Under the pieces are notes generated by a model. That model saw only the letters and a program-made list of their open reading frames with translations. It was not told the DNA's origin and did no database searches. The translations under genes and the position numbers were made by a program. Below are positions 33,448 through 42,451 of a DNA stretch of 64,000 bases, one piece after another. This DNA comes from Aurantiacibacter rhizosphaerae (GTDB taxonomy: Bacteria > Pseudomonadota > Alphaproteobacteria > Sphingomonadales > Sphingomonadaceae): contig NZ_WUBR01000003.1 of NCBI RefSeq assembly GCF_009807005.1, positions 186,001 to 250,000 of the forward strand, read 5' to 3'. Numbering within the stretch: position 1 is the stretch's first letter; the number at the start of each line of letters is the position of its first letter.

Positions 33448-34416
33448 ATGAGCAGTGAAGCAGCAGTCAAATCCGCCATCCCGGCCGAACTTTCCGGCAT
33501 GGTGCGGTCCGTCAAACTTGTGGACGGGGTCGCCACGATCGTGGCCGATGCCAGCGGCCTTGGCCGCAGCGCGGCCACGCAATTGCAGGGGGAGCTGGAA
33601 CAGGCCGTGGGCGCGGTGGAAGGCGTGAACGAGGTTCGCGTGGCGCTGATGGCGGACAAGGTATCGCGCAAGATCATCGCCGTCGGCTCTGGCAAGGGCG
33701 GCGTGGGCAAATCCACGCTCACCACCAATATCGCGGTGGCGCTGGCGAACCAGGGTATGAAGGTGGGCGTGGTGGACGCCGATATCTACGGCCCTTCGCA
33801 GCCATTGTTGCTGGGCACCGCGAATGAAAAGGTCCGGGCAGAGGACAAGGTGCTGATCCCCACGCAAAGCGAATTTGGCGTGAAGGTGCTGTCGATGGGC
33901 CAGTTGATAGAGCAGGGCAAGGCGATTGCCTGGCGCGGCCCGATGGTGGGGCAGGCGTTGGCGCAGCTGATGGAAGCGGACTGGGGCGATACAGAGCTTC
34001 TGATCGTGGACCTGCCGCCGGGCACGGGCGATGTGCAGTTGACGATGCTGCAGAAGTTCAAGCCGGATGGCGCGGTGATCGTCTCCACCCCGCAGGACCT
34101 GGCCCTGATCGATGCAACGCGGGCGATAGACCTGTTCAGGCAGGCGCAGGTGCCAGTTGTGGGGCTGGTGGAGAATATGGCCGGCTATCTCTGCCCCGAA
34201 TGCGGCGCTGTCAGCAATCCGTTCGGCCAGGGCGGGACGGAGGCCGCAGCGCAGGCCATGGGCGTGCCTTTCATGGGCCGTGTGCCACTTGCCATAGAGA
34301 TCCGCGTGGCCAGCGATACCGGCCAGCCGCCTGCTGCCAATGATACGCAGCACGGCCCCTATTTCGCCGGGATCGCTGCGCAGCTTGGCGAATTTCTCGG
34401 CACGGTAAAGGGCTGA
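33448..34416 (+). CDS. mrp: Mrp/ApbC-type iron-sulfur cluster carrier ATPase
   Basis: This 322-residue P-loop ATPase carries and delivers [4Fe-4S] clusters. An N-terminal DUF59/MIP18-like domain (about residues 1-80) precedes the deviant Walker A GSGKGGVGKST, the switch segment VDADIYGPSQP, LPPGTGDVQLT, and the cluster-binding CPEC motif (YLCPECGAV). It is divergent from hflK, with six bases to the molybdenum hydroxylase gene, which itself should need an iron-sulfur partner. Confidence 0.96.
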   Translation: MSSEAAVKSAIPAELSGMVRSVKLVDGVATIVADASGLGRSAATQLQGELEQAVGAVEGVNEVRVALMADKVSRKIIAVGSGKGGVGKSTLTTNIAVALANQGMKVGVVDADIYGPSQPLLLGTANEKVRAEDKVLIPTQSEFGVKVLSMGQLIEQGKAIAWRGPMVGQALAQLMEADWGDTELLIVDLPPGTGDVQLTMLQKFKPDGAVIVSTPQDLALIDATRAIDLFRQAQVPVVGLVENMAGYLCPECGAVSNPFGQGGTEAAAQAMGVPFMGRVPLAIEIRVASDTGQPPAANDTQHGPYFAGIAAQLGEFLGTVKG

Positions 34417-34421
34417 GCGGC

Positions 34422-36695
34422 ATGCAGGTTTCGCGGCGCGGATTGCTGGCCGGGGCCGCGATTGGCGGCGGGCTGTTGATCGCCTGGAACCTGTCTCCGC
34501 GCAGCTTTGCCAACCCGCTGGCGGCGGGCGAGGGAGAGATCGTCGTCGATGCCTGGCTGAAGATTGCCAGCGACGGCGTGATCACCGTGGCCGTGCCGCA
34601 GCTGGAGATGGGGCAGGGCGTCACCACAGTGCTGCCGCAGATCGTGGCGATGGAGATGGGGGCGGACTGGCGGCAGGTGGCGGTGGAGCCTGCGCCCGTA
34701 AGCGGTGCCTATGCCAATGTCCCGCTGGCCGCCCATTGGGCGCCGCTGTGGGGCCCGCTGATCCCTGAACTGTCCGATGAACCAGACGATCTGCTGCTGC
34801 GCAACTGGGCGCAGGACAAACGCTTTACCGTCACGGCGGATGGCACCACGCTGGCTGCCTATGAACAGCCCTGCCGCGATGCCGGGGCCGCGGCGCGGGC
34901 CATGCTGGCCATGGCAGCAGGAGAGCGGTGGGACGTGCCGTGGGATCAGTGCCGCGCGGAAAACGGCGTGATCTACCACGATGAACACGCGGCCAGCTTT
35001 GCCGAACTGGCGATGGATGCAGCGCGGTTCGATCCGCCCGACCCGCCGCCGCTGAAACCCGAAGCCCCGTTCGAACCTGCGCCGATCGCGGGCATTGAGG
35101 GCACCGATATAGCACCCGCCTATCCCCGGCTGGACCTGCCATCCAAGGTGGACGGCAGCCACGTGTTTGCAGGCGATGTGCGATTGCCGGGCATGGTCTA
35201 CGCCGCCATCCGGCATGGCCCGCAGAACAAATCCGAATTGCTGGAATTCGATGCCGGCCTGGCGCGCGGGCAACGCGGGCTGATCCAGCTGGTGCGGGGC
35301 AAGCGCTGGCTGGCGGCAATTGCCGATAACTGGTGGTCTGCCGAGCAGGCGCTGCAGGCCATCGCCCCGCGCTTTGCGGTGGAGCGGCCGGTGAACAGCC
35401 CTGCCATTGCAGAGGCGCTGGCCCGCCACCTGGACGATGGGCCGGGCACGGTATTCGAAACGCGCGGCACAGGGATCGATGGGTACACGCCCACCATGGC
35501 GCGCAAATATGATGTCTCACCCGGCGTCCATGCCACCATCGAGACCGCCACCGCCACTGCGCGCCTGCTGGACGGCACGCTGGAACTGTGGCTGCCGACC
35601 CAGGCGCCCGAATTCGCGCGCAGGGCGGCGGCTAAGGCGCTGGGTATCAGCGTGGGCAAGGTGGTGCTTTATCCCGTGTCCGCTGGCGGCAGTTTCGACA
35701 GGCGGCTGCAAAGCGAGATCGCCATTCAGGTCGCCTTGCTGGCAAGAGAGGCGGGGCGTCCGGTGCAGCTGACATGGTCACGCTGGCAGGAACAGGTCGC
35801 CAGCTTCCCGCGCCCGCCCGCCGCCGGATTGATGGCGGCAGAAACCGATAACGAAGGCAATATCCGCACCCTGCGCGCCCGCGTGGCCAGCCCGCCCACC
35901 ATGCGTGAATTCGGCCGCCGCCTGTTCGATAACGAGGTGAGCTGGGCCGCTATCGACGGGCTGGAGGGGGAGGCGGATCCCTTCGCGGTGTCGGGCCTTG
36001 CCGGGCCATATGGCGTGCCCAATCTTTCCGTGGAGCATGCGCCCGTCACCGCCATGCTGCCCACCGCGCCCATGCGCGGGCAGGCCGATGGCTACACTTG
36101 TTTCATGCGCGAAAGCTTTATCGATGAATTGGCGGAAAGGTATTTTCGCGAACCGATGAGCTATCGCATCGCGATGCTGGGGCAGGATCCGGGCATGGCC
36201 GAATGCCTGCAACGCGCCGCGCGTCTGGCATCCTGGGATGGCGGCAGGCCCGGCAGCGGGCAGGGTATCGCCTGCCATCGCATGCATCTTGGCACGGCAA
36301 CCGGACGCATCGCGCTGGTGGCAGAGGCCGGCGCGGGCGAAGGCGGCGTGCGCGCCCGGCGGCTGTTCGCTTGCGTCGACATTGGCCGCATCGTCAATCG
36401 CGACATTGCCCTGCAACAGATTGAGGGCGGGCTGGTTTTCGGCCTCGCCATGGCGCTGGGCTGCTCCACCGATTATTCCGACGGACTGCCCACGCATCAG
36501 CGCCTTTCCGCGCTGGCCATGCCCACTTTGGCCGATTGTCCGCAGATCAATATCGAGCTGGTGCAAAGCGATGCCGAACCATTCGATCCGGGCGAGATCG
36601 GCGTGCCGCCCGTGGCACCCGCGCTGGCCAATGCCTTTGCCAGTGCAACAGGGGTTCGCCTGCGCCGCCTTCCCCTGCTATCGGCGCTACCATGA
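34422..36695 (+). CDS. Molybdopterin-binding large subunit, xanthine dehydrogenase family (orphan)
   Basis: This 757-residue large subunit resembles the IorB/aldehyde-oxidase type of molybdenum hydroxylase. A Tat-like start (VSRRGLLAGAAIGGGLLIA) suggests periplasmic export. Domains include a repeated aldehyde-oxidase/xanthine-dehydrogenase fold, with cofactor-contact segments such as MGQGVTTVLPQIVAMEMG and a DLPSKVDGSHVFAGDVRLPGMVYA block. The usual small [2Fe-2S] subunit gene is not adjacent on either side, which is unusual. It follows mrp and precedes hemH on the same strand. Substrate unknown; an aldehyde or N-heterocycle is usual for the family. Confidence 0.88.
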   Translation: MQVSRRGLLAGAAIGGGLLIAWNLSPRSFANPLAAGEGEIVVDAWLKIASDGVITVAVPQLEMGQGVTTVLPQIVAMEMGADWRQVAVEPAPVSGAYANVPLAAHWAPLWGPLIPELSDEPDDLLLRNWAQDKRFTVTADGTTLAAYEQPCRDAGAAARAMLAMAAGERWDVPWDQCRAENGVIYHDEHAASFAELAMDAARFDPPDPPPLKPEAPFEPAPIAGIEGTDIAPAYPRLDLPSKVDGSHVFAGDVRLPGMVYAAIRHGPQNKSELLEFDAGLARGQRGLIQLVRGKRWLAAIADNWWSAEQALQAIAPRFAVERPVNSPAIAEALARHLDDGPGTVFETRGTGIDGYTPTMARKYDVSPGVHATIETATATARLLDGTLELWLPTQAPEFARRAAAKALGISVGKVVLYPVSAGGSFDRRLQSEIAIQVALLAREAGRPVQLTWSRWQEQVASFPRPPAAGLMAAETDNEGNIRTLRARVASPPTMREFGRRLFDNEVSWAAIDGLEGEADPFAVSGLAGPYGVPNLSVEHAPVTAMLPTAPMRGQADGYTCFMRESFIDELAERYFREPMSYRIAMLGQDPGMAECLQRAARLASWDGGRPGSGQGIACHRMHLGTATGRIALVAEAGAGEGGVRARRLFACVDIGRIVNRDIALQQIEGGLVFGLAMALGCSTDYSDGLPTHQRLSALAMPTLADCPQINIELVQSDAEPFDPGEIGVPPVAPALANAFASATGVRLRRLPLLSALP

Positions 36696-36708
36696 ACAGG
36701 AATAGGCC

Positions 36709-37731
36709 ATGACCTGGCAGCCCCAGCAGCTTCCCGCAGACCACCCGCCCGTCAACAGCGGCAAGATCGGTGTGCTGATCGTCAATCTCGGCACGCCGGA
36801 GGCGGCAGAGACTGGCGCGGTGCGCCGTTACCTGGGAGAATTCCTGTCAGACCGGCGCGTGATCGAAATTCCGGCGATTGCCTGGCAACCGATCCTGCGC
36901 GGCATCATCCTGAATACGCGGCCAAAGAAAAGCGCGGCTGCCTATCGGGAGGTGTGGACGGACAAGGGATCGCCGCTGGCCGCCATCACCGCCGATCAGG
37001 CCGCTGGCCTGCAGGATCGACTGGGCGAGAGCGCGATGGTGGAATGGGGCATGCGCTATGGGGAGCCTTCGATCCCCCGGCAGTTGCAGAAACTGATGGA
37101 TGCCGGGTGCGAGCGTATTCTGCTGGCCCCGCTCTATCCGCAATATTGCGCCGCCACCACGGCCACCGTGGTGGACAAGGCGGCGGAATGGCTGGGCGAG
37201 AAACGCTGGCAGGCCAGCCTGCGCACGCTGCCGCCATATCATGACGATCCTGCCTATATCGATGCGCTGGCCGCCGATATCAGCCGGCAGCTGGATGCGC
37301 TGGATTTCACGCCAGAAGTGCTGCTGCTGTCCTTCCACGGCATGCCGAAGCGCACGCTTGAACTGGGCGATCCCTATCACTGCCACTGCCGCAAGACGGC
37401 GCGCCTGCTGGAAGAGAAAATGGCGCGCAGTGATCTGCGCATGGTCACCACCTTCCAAAGCCGCTTTGGCCCGGCAAAATGGTTGACGCCTGCGACGGAC
37501 ACCACGCTGGAGGAAGAGGCGGCGAAAGGCACGAAGCGGCTGGCCATCGCGGCGCCGGGCTTCTCTGCCGATTGCCTGGAAACGCTGGAAGAGCTGGCGA
37601 TTCGCGGCAAGGAGCAATTCATGGAAGCAGGGGGCGAACAATTTGCCACCTTATCCTGCCTCAACACCAGCGATGCGGGGATGACCATGCTGGAGGCGAT
37701 CATCCGGCGCGAACTGGGTGGCTGGATCTAG
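36709..37731 (+). CDS. hemH: Ferrochelatase
   Basis: Ferrochelatase inserts Fe(II) into protoporphyrin IX, the last step of haem synthesis. The 340-residue protein has VLIVNLGTP near the start, the metal-site SFHGMPKRTLELGDPY with the catalytic His, FQSRFGPAKWL, and the C-terminal PGFSADCLETLEE with its conserved Glu. An unusual HCHC text after the SFHG motif may mark a cluster ligand but is not conclusive. The 3' end overlaps the opposite-strand SDHAF4 gene by four bases. Confidence 0.97.
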   Translation: MTWQPQQLPADHPPVNSGKIGVLIVNLGTPEAAETGAVRRYLGEFLSDRRVIEIPAIAWQPILRGIILNTRPKKSAAAYREVWTDKGSPLAAITADQAAGLQDRLGESAMVEWGMRYGEPSIPRQLQKLMDAGCERILLAPLYPQYCAATTATVVDKAAEWLGEKRWQASLRTLPPYHDDPAYIDALAADISRQLDALDFTPEVLLLSFHGMPKRTLELGDPYHCHCRKTARLLEEKMARSDLRMVTTFQSRFGPAKWLTPATDTTLEEEAAKGTKRLAIAAPGFSADCLETLEELAIRGKEQFMEAGGEQFATLSCLNTSDAGMTMLEAIIRRELGGWI

Positions 37732-37883
37732 AAATCGATGGCGATGCCGTCCTTCACCCAATCGCCGTAACGCGTGGGGCTGAGCTTTTCTTCCACTACG
37801 TTCGCCTCCGGCTTGGGCGGTGGATTGTTGCTCCAGTAGGCGGGCTTTTCAAAGCTTTCGGGTCGCTTGGTCGCTCTTTTCAT
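37728..37883 (-). CDS. SDHAF4/DUF1674 succinate dehydrogenase assembly factor
   Basis: This 51-residue protein has the family C-terminal signature SPTRYGDWVKDGIAIDF and a basic N-terminus (MKRATKRPESFEKP). Members help assemble the flavinated succinate dehydrogenase subunit. The ATG at 37881-37883 fits family length better than the upstream in-frame ATG at 37922. It is tail-to-tail with hemH, sharing the last four bases. Confidence 0.88.
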   Translation of the reverse strand: MKRATKRPESFEKPAYWSNNPPPKPEANVVEEKLSPTRYGDWVKDGIAIDF

Positions 37884-37941
37884 AGTGCCGTGTAACATGG
37901 GCGCTCTGGCGCGAAGGTGCAACTGGCCCTAGGGGCATGTC

Positions 37942-39195
37942 ATGGCCAAGACCCCCGGATTACTCCCGCGCCGCGCTGCGCTCAAAATGCTCGATGCCGT
38001 GCTGCGCCGTGGCGATACGCTGGAACAGGCGGGCGGGGCGGCCAATGGCCTCTCCAGCTTTTCCGACCGCGCACTGGCAAAGGCGCTGGCGAGCGAAGTG
38101 CTGCGCTGGCTGGTGGATCTGGATGCGCTGATCGACGGCGCCACGAAAAACCCGCTGCCCGATGATGCCAAGGCGCGCATGGTTCTGCGCATCATGCTGG
38201 CGGGCTGGCTGCGGCTGGAAACCCCGCCGCATGCCGTGGTTGCCACCGCGCTGCCATTGCTGGTGGGAGGGCCAAAGCGGCTGGCGCATGGCGTGTTCGC
38301 CACGCTGACGCGGGGGGAGGCGACCCTGCCCGATGTGCCCACCTTGCCGGAGGCTGTGACGCTGCGCTGGGGCGAAGGCACAAACTACGATCTTGGCGCG
38401 ATTGCTGCCGGTATCGCCGCGCCGCCGCCGCTGGACCTGCGGCTGAAATCGCCCGAACTGACGGCGGAAATTGCCGAGCGTCTGCAGGCAACCAGCCTGG
38501 CACCAGGCCATCTGCGCCTGGCGCGCGGTGCGTCTGTCTCCGATCTTCCAGGATATGACGAGGGCAGCTGGTGGGTGCAGGATCTGGCCGCCACGATCCC
38601 GGCCAGCCTGCTGGGCACTGGCGACGGGCCAGAGGGACAGATGCGCGTGCTGGACATCGCCGCTGCGCCGGGTGGCAAGACGATGCAACTGGCCGCTGCG
38701 GGCTGGGACGTTACCGCACTCGATGTCCATCCCAAGCGCATGCTGCGCCTGCGGGAAAACCTTGCGCGCGTGGGCCTTTCCGCAAACACCGTGATTGCTG
38801 ATGCGCTGGAGTGGGAGCCGGAGGAGAAATTCGACGCGATCCTGCTGGATGCGCCCTGCACGGCCACGGGCACCTGCCGCCGCCATCCCGAAGTGATCCA
38901 CCGTATCTCGGAACGCCAGATTGCCGAGATGGCCACGCTGCAATCCGCCGTGCTAAAGCGCGCATCCGGCTGGCTGAAACCGGGCGGCACGCTGGTCTAC
39001 GCCGTCTGCTCCATGGAGCAGGGCGAGGGTGAGGATATTGCCGCAAGTTGCACGCTGACGCCTGCACCGATCAGGGCAGAGGAGCTTCCCGCAGGCCTGC
39101 AGCCGCGCGGCGATGGCTGGCTGCGCACCGATCCCGGAATGCTGCCCGATGCAGATGGGCTGGACGGGTTTTTCATCGCTCGCTTCACGGCCTGA
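37942..39195 (+). CDS. rsmB: 16S rRNA m5C methyltransferase, RsmB-like
   Basis: This 417-residue protein has an N-terminal NusB-like helical domain (about residues 1-130) and a C-terminal SAM-dependent methyltransferase. The AdoMet motif is VLDIAAAPGGKTMQLAAAG, and the catalytic cysteines are in DAPCTATGTCRRHPE and VYAVCSMEQGEG, the NOL1/NOP2/Sun signature. RsmB methylates C967 of 16S rRNA; other RsmB/NOP enzymes share the motif, but the NusB-like fusion favours RsmB. Confidence 0.93.
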   Translation: MAKTPGLLPRRAALKMLDAVLRRGDTLEQAGGAANGLSSFSDRALAKALASEVLRWLVDLDALIDGATKNPLPDDAKARMVLRIMLAGWLRLETPPHAVVATALPLLVGGPKRLAHGVFATLTRGEATLPDVPTLPEAVTLRWGEGTNYDLGAIAAGIAAPPPLDLRLKSPELTAEIAERLQATSLAPGHLRLARGASVSDLPGYDEGSWWVQDLAATIPASLLGTGDGPEGQMRVLDIAAAPGGKTMQLAAAGWDVTALDVHPKRMLRLRENLARVGLSANTVIADALEWEPEEKFDAILLDAPCTATGTCRRHPEVIHRISERQIAEMATLQSAVLKRASGWLKPGGTLVYAVCSMEQGEGEDIAASCTLTPAPIRAEELPAGLQPRGDGWLRTDPGMLPDADGLDGFFIARFTA

Positions 39196-39370
39196 GAGGG
39201 TCGCTCTCTCGCCACAAGCTGCTTTGCGGATATGGTTAACAGCCGGCGGTCTTGCATGGCCCGCATTCCGGTCAGGCGCGCTTTCACCGTCAAGGTGGCG
39301 GGTTAACTCAACCTTGCTTTAGGTTTGCAAGCTCTGGCTCAAGACCGGGCGCGCCATCTAATTTTCACGG

Positions 39371-39491
39371 TTGCGAAAAAGTGACCCGCCCGTACCATTT
39401 CAACAATCGTCTTGTCGTTGCCCCGGAAGGCTGACGGACAGGACGATCTGACTATACAGGTCCGGGGCGCGCAGTTCTGAGCGCCCCGGAC
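39371..39491 (+). ncRNA. Candidate structured RNA between rsmB and msrA
   Basis: Within the 314-base gap after rsmB, a promoter-like pair TTGCGA (39371-39376) and TACCAT (39393-39398) with a 16-base spacer precedes two stem-loops. These are ATCGTCTTGTC/GACAGGACGAT (39406-39416 with 39437-39447) and a perfect 11-bp GTCCGGGGCGC/GCGCCCCGGAC (39460-39470 with 39481-39491). The second may instead be the msrA terminator. No T-run follows either stem. Evidence is structural only. Confidence 0.35.
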
Positions 39492-39509
39492 TGCTATAAA
39501 TCGAACAGC

Positions 39510-40043
39510 CTAGCTCTTCACCTTGTCGGCAAAGCTCTTGCGCAGCTTCATCAGCTTGGGCGGGATCACGGCCATGCAATAGGGGTTTCGCTGGCCTTCG
39601 CCCTCCCAATATTCCTGGTGGTAATCCTCTGCCGGATACCATGTGCCGCTTTCGATCGTGGTCACGGCCTTGCCATCGTGGCTTTCGTTCCAGCGCGCGA
39701 TGGCGGCTTCGGCCTCTGCCTTCTGTTCGTCTGACATCGGGAAGATCGCGCTGCGATATTGCGTGCCCACGTCGTTGCCCTGCCGGTTCAGCTGGCTGGG
39801 ATCATGCGTGCCCATGAACATGTCGAGGATTTCGGGCAAGGTTACCGTGTCTGTATCGAAGGTGACCTTCACGCCCTCTGCATGGCCGGTGTTGCCGGTG
39901 CAGATTTCCTTGTAGGTCGGGTTCTCGGTGGTGCCGCCGATATATCCGCTTTCGACGCTTTCCACGCCGATCACATCCTTGAAAACCGCTTCGGTGCACC
40001 AGAAGCACCCGCCTGCGACAATTACTGTCTCGCTCATATTCAA
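39510..40043 (-). CDS. msrA: Peptide-methionine (S)-S-oxide reductase
   Basis: MsrA reduces methionine-S-sulfoxide. The 177-residue protein has the catalytic GGCFWCTEAVF near the N-terminus, SGYIGGTTENPTYKEIC and GHAEGVKV segments, and the YHQEYW motif, all standard. The start could be the ATG at 40043 or two codons later (40037). A strong GC stem-loop (39460-39491) lies just past its stop. Confidence 0.97.
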   Translation of the reverse strand: MNMSETVIVAGGCFWCTEAVFKDVIGVESVESGYIGGTTENPTYKEICTGNTGHAEGVKVTFDTDTVTLPEILDMFMGTHDPSQLNRQGNDVGTQYRSAIFPMSDEQKAEAEAAIARWNESHDGKAVTTIESGTWYPAEDYHQEYWEGEGQRNPYCMAVIPPKLMKLRKSFADKVKS

Positions 40044-40156
40044 AACTCCTTCTTGCCTCTAACGGCTTGCAGGCGAGATGGGGGCCCTAAGTCCGCTTGT
40101 CATCTCCCCCATGCATCCTAAAGTGCCGCAAAGATTTCATTCCGGGAGAAATATCA

Positions 40157-40996
40157 GTGCGTCTTACCAGTCATTTGGCCCCTCTTTTCGCCGTTGCAGC
40201 CTTCGCGGTTTCCGCGCCTGCGCTGGCCGAGCATCACATGGCGCCATCGCTGGAGGACGTGCTGGCGATGGACATGCGCGCCGACGATGCGCCGCGTGAC
40301 GCATATCGCCATCCGGTTGAGACGCTGGAATTCTTCCAGGTGGAACCTGGCATGACGGTGGTGGAATACGGCCCCGGCGGCGGCTGGTACACCCGCGTGC
40401 TGGCCCCGTGGATCGCAGCGCACGGCACCTATTACGCTGTTGATGGCGATAGCGACCAGCGCAGCTTTTCCAGCCGGGCCGCTGAAGGTCGCACGAAAAG
40501 CTGGCCCGAAACCTTCCCTGGCGTGGCCGCCGGATGGACGGGCGTGGATGCTGACAAGATCGTGGCCTTTGAAAGCGACGAAGCGCCAGAGGGCGTGGCA
40601 GGGACGGTGGACCGCATACTGGTGTTCCGCGCACTGCATGGATTGCTGAACGGCAATCGCGCGGACAGCGAACTGCGCAACATGCGCAGCCTGCTGGCCG
40701 ATGATGGCATGGTGGGCGTTGTGCAGCACCGCGCAAAAGCAGATGCGCCGTGGTCCTATGCCAATGGCTCCAACGGCTATCTGAAGCAGGACGATGTGGT
40801 GGCGCTGTTCGCGCTGAACGGGTTCGAGCTGGTCGACAGTTCGGAAGTAAACGCCAACCCGGACGATCCCGCCAATTGGGATGGCGGCGTGTGGACGCTG
40901 CCGCCGGTGCTGCGGTACGGCGAAGACGATCGCGCGCGCTATGATGCCATCGGTGAAAGTGACCGTATGACCCTATTGTTCAAAAAGGCCGACTGA
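40157..40996 (+). CDS. Secreted class I methyltransferase-like protein (COG4798 type), copy 1
   Basis: This protein of about 279 residues starts with a signal peptide (VRLTSHLAPLFAVAAFAVSAPALA-EH). A Rossmann-like domain follows with the motif PGMTVVEYGPGGGWYTRVLAP, then VDRILVFRALHGL and DDGMVGVVQHRAK. GTG at 40157 follows GGGAGAA and gives a clean signal peptide; an ATG at 40097 is in frame but lacks one. These exported predicted methyltransferases have no known substrate, and AdoMet is not expected in the periplasm. It overlaps the next gene at TGATG. Confidence 0.85.
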   Translation: MRLTSHLAPLFAVAAFAVSAPALAEHHMAPSLEDVLAMDMRADDAPRDAYRHPVETLEFFQVEPGMTVVEYGPGGGWYTRVLAPWIAAHGTYYAVDGDSDQRSFSSRAAEGRTKSWPETFPGVAAGWTGVDADKIVAFESDEAPEGVAGTVDRILVFRALHGLLNGNRADSELRNMRSLLADDGMVGVVQHRAKADAPWSYANGSNGYLKQDDVVALFALNGFELVDSSEVNANPDDPANWDGGVWTLPPVLRYGEDDRARYDAIGESDRMTLLFKKAD

Positions 40997-41946
40997 TGCG
41001 TATTCTCACCTCCCTTGCCGCCATCGCGATCGCGGCCTCCGCTCCCGCTTATGCCCAGCAGCAACAGCAACAGCAGGAGGAGGAATCCACCGGCCAGCAG
41101 ATCTTGCGCGGCGTGCTGAATGTTCTGGGCGGCGGCCAGCAACAGAACCAGCCGCAGGCCCAGCCGCAAACCTTGCCCGTGCAAGGGCAGACCTCCAGCA
41201 TCGACAGCGTGTTGCAGCATCCCCGCCGCGCGGAAGACCGTGCGCGCGACGCCTATCGCAATCCGGCGCAGACGCTGAACTTCTTCCGCGTGGAACCGGG
41301 CATGACCGTGGTGGATTATATGCCCGCTGGCGGCTGGTACTCGCGCGTGCTGATCCCCTATCTGGGGAGGGAGGGCAATTACATCGGCCTCAACCCTGAA
41401 TTGCATCCCGAATTGACGGGGTATTGGGATATGTACCGCAATGCCTCCTCCCGCATTCCCGCCGATGCGCGGCAGTGGGTGGGGATGGACGGCGCGCGGG
41501 TCTACGGCCTCAACACCGATGACGATATGGCCAGCTTTGCCGGCAGTGCAGACCGTGTGCTGATCTTCCGCGAAGTGCACAACATGCGCCGTTTCGGCTG
41601 GTTTCACGATTCGATGATGGCCATCCGCACGCTGCTGAAGGACGATGGCCTTGTCGGCGTGGTGCAACACCGCGCCAGCCAGAACGCACCTGTCGAATAC
41701 ACCCTTGGCGACAATGGCTATCAGCGGCAGGAGGACGTGATCCGCCTGTTTGCCGCCTATGGCTTTGAACTGGTTTCCGCTGCGGAGATCAACGCCAACC
41801 CGCGCGATCCGGCCAATTGGAACGGCGGCGTGTGGAGCCTGCCGCCCAGCTATCGCGGCGCGGATGAAGGCAGCGCAGAGCGTGCCCGCCGGGCTGAAAT
41901 CGGCGAGAGTGACAGGATGACGTTGCTGTTCCGCAAGGTGAATTGA
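40996..41946 (+). CDS. Secreted class I methyltransferase-like protein (COG4798 type), copy 2
   Basis: This 316-residue paralogue of the previous gene has a signal peptide (MRILTSLAAIAIAASAPAYA-QQ) and a Gln/Glu-rich linker. Its methyltransferase-like domain carries PGMTVVDYMPAGGWYSRVLIP, where the usual E/D-GxGxG is degraded to MPAGG. Shared blocks such as DPANWNGGVWSLPP and IGESDRMTLLFRK show tandem duplication. The start overlaps copy 1's stop and its own stop overlaps the lipoprotein gene, so the three form one operon. Confidence 0.85.
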   Translation: MRILTSLAAIAIAASAPAYAQQQQQQQEEESTGQQILRGVLNVLGGGQQQNQPQAQPQTLPVQGQTSSIDSVLQHPRRAEDRARDAYRNPAQTLNFFRVEPGMTVVDYMPAGGWYSRVLIPYLGREGNYIGLNPELHPELTGYWDMYRNASSRIPADARQWVGMDGARVYGLNTDDDMASFAGSADRVLIFREVHNMRRFGWFHDSMMAIRTLLKDDGLVGVVQHRASQNAPVEYTLGDNGYQRQEDVIRLFAAYGFELVSAAEINANPRDPANWNGGVWSLPPSYRGADEGSAERARRAEIGESDRMTLLFRKVN

Positions 41947-42431
41947 TGCGGGCGGCACTGGTTACGGCCAGCGCGCTGGTCCTCGCCGCCTGCACGCCTG
42001 AGGCTCAGCCGGTCGAGCCTGCCGCAACGGAGACGGCGTCGACTATGCCGCTGCCAGTCGTCGAAATCGAATCGGTTATGCAGGATAGCGCGACCGGCTG
42101 GAACGAGGGCGACATGGATCGCTTTCTGGCGATCTATTCCGATGCGCCGGACACCAGTTTCGTAGGTTCGGGCGGCCTGATGCGCGGCAAGGATGCGATG
42201 GAAGATCGCTACCGCGAAGCCTACGACTGGTCTCAGCCGGGCCCGGCCGAGCGGGGTGTGCTGACATTCGAAACCGAAGACATCCGCGCCCTTGGTGAAC
42301 GCCACGCCCTTTACATCGGGCGGTACATCCTAACCTATCCCGATGGCCGCGAACCGGCAACGGGCTTCACCAGCCTAGTTTTCGCGCGCGAACCGGGCGG
42401 ATGGAAGATCGTGGCAGACCATAGCTCGTAA
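41946..42431 (+). CDS. DUF4440/SnoaL-like lipoprotein
   Basis: This 161-residue protein has a lipoprotein signal (ALVTASALVLAAC, lipobox LAAC), so it should be membrane-anchored. The mature domain is NTF2-like: a helix TGWNEGDMDRFLAIYSDAPDTSFVG, then RGKDAMEDRYRE, and C-terminal strands ending FAREPGGWKIVADHSS, the DUF4440 signature. ATG at 41946 overlaps the upstream stop. It may bind a small molecule; no catalytic role is evident. Confidence 0.85.
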   Translation: MRAALVTASALVLAACTPEAQPVEPAATETASTMPLPVVEIESVMQDSATGWNEGDMDRFLAIYSDAPDTSFVGSGGLMRGKDAMEDRYREAYDWSQPGPAERGVLTFETEDIRALGERHALYIGRYILTYPDGREPATGFTSLVFAREPGGWKIVADHSS

Positions 42432-42451
42432 ATCCGGCGTTCAGCCACGAA

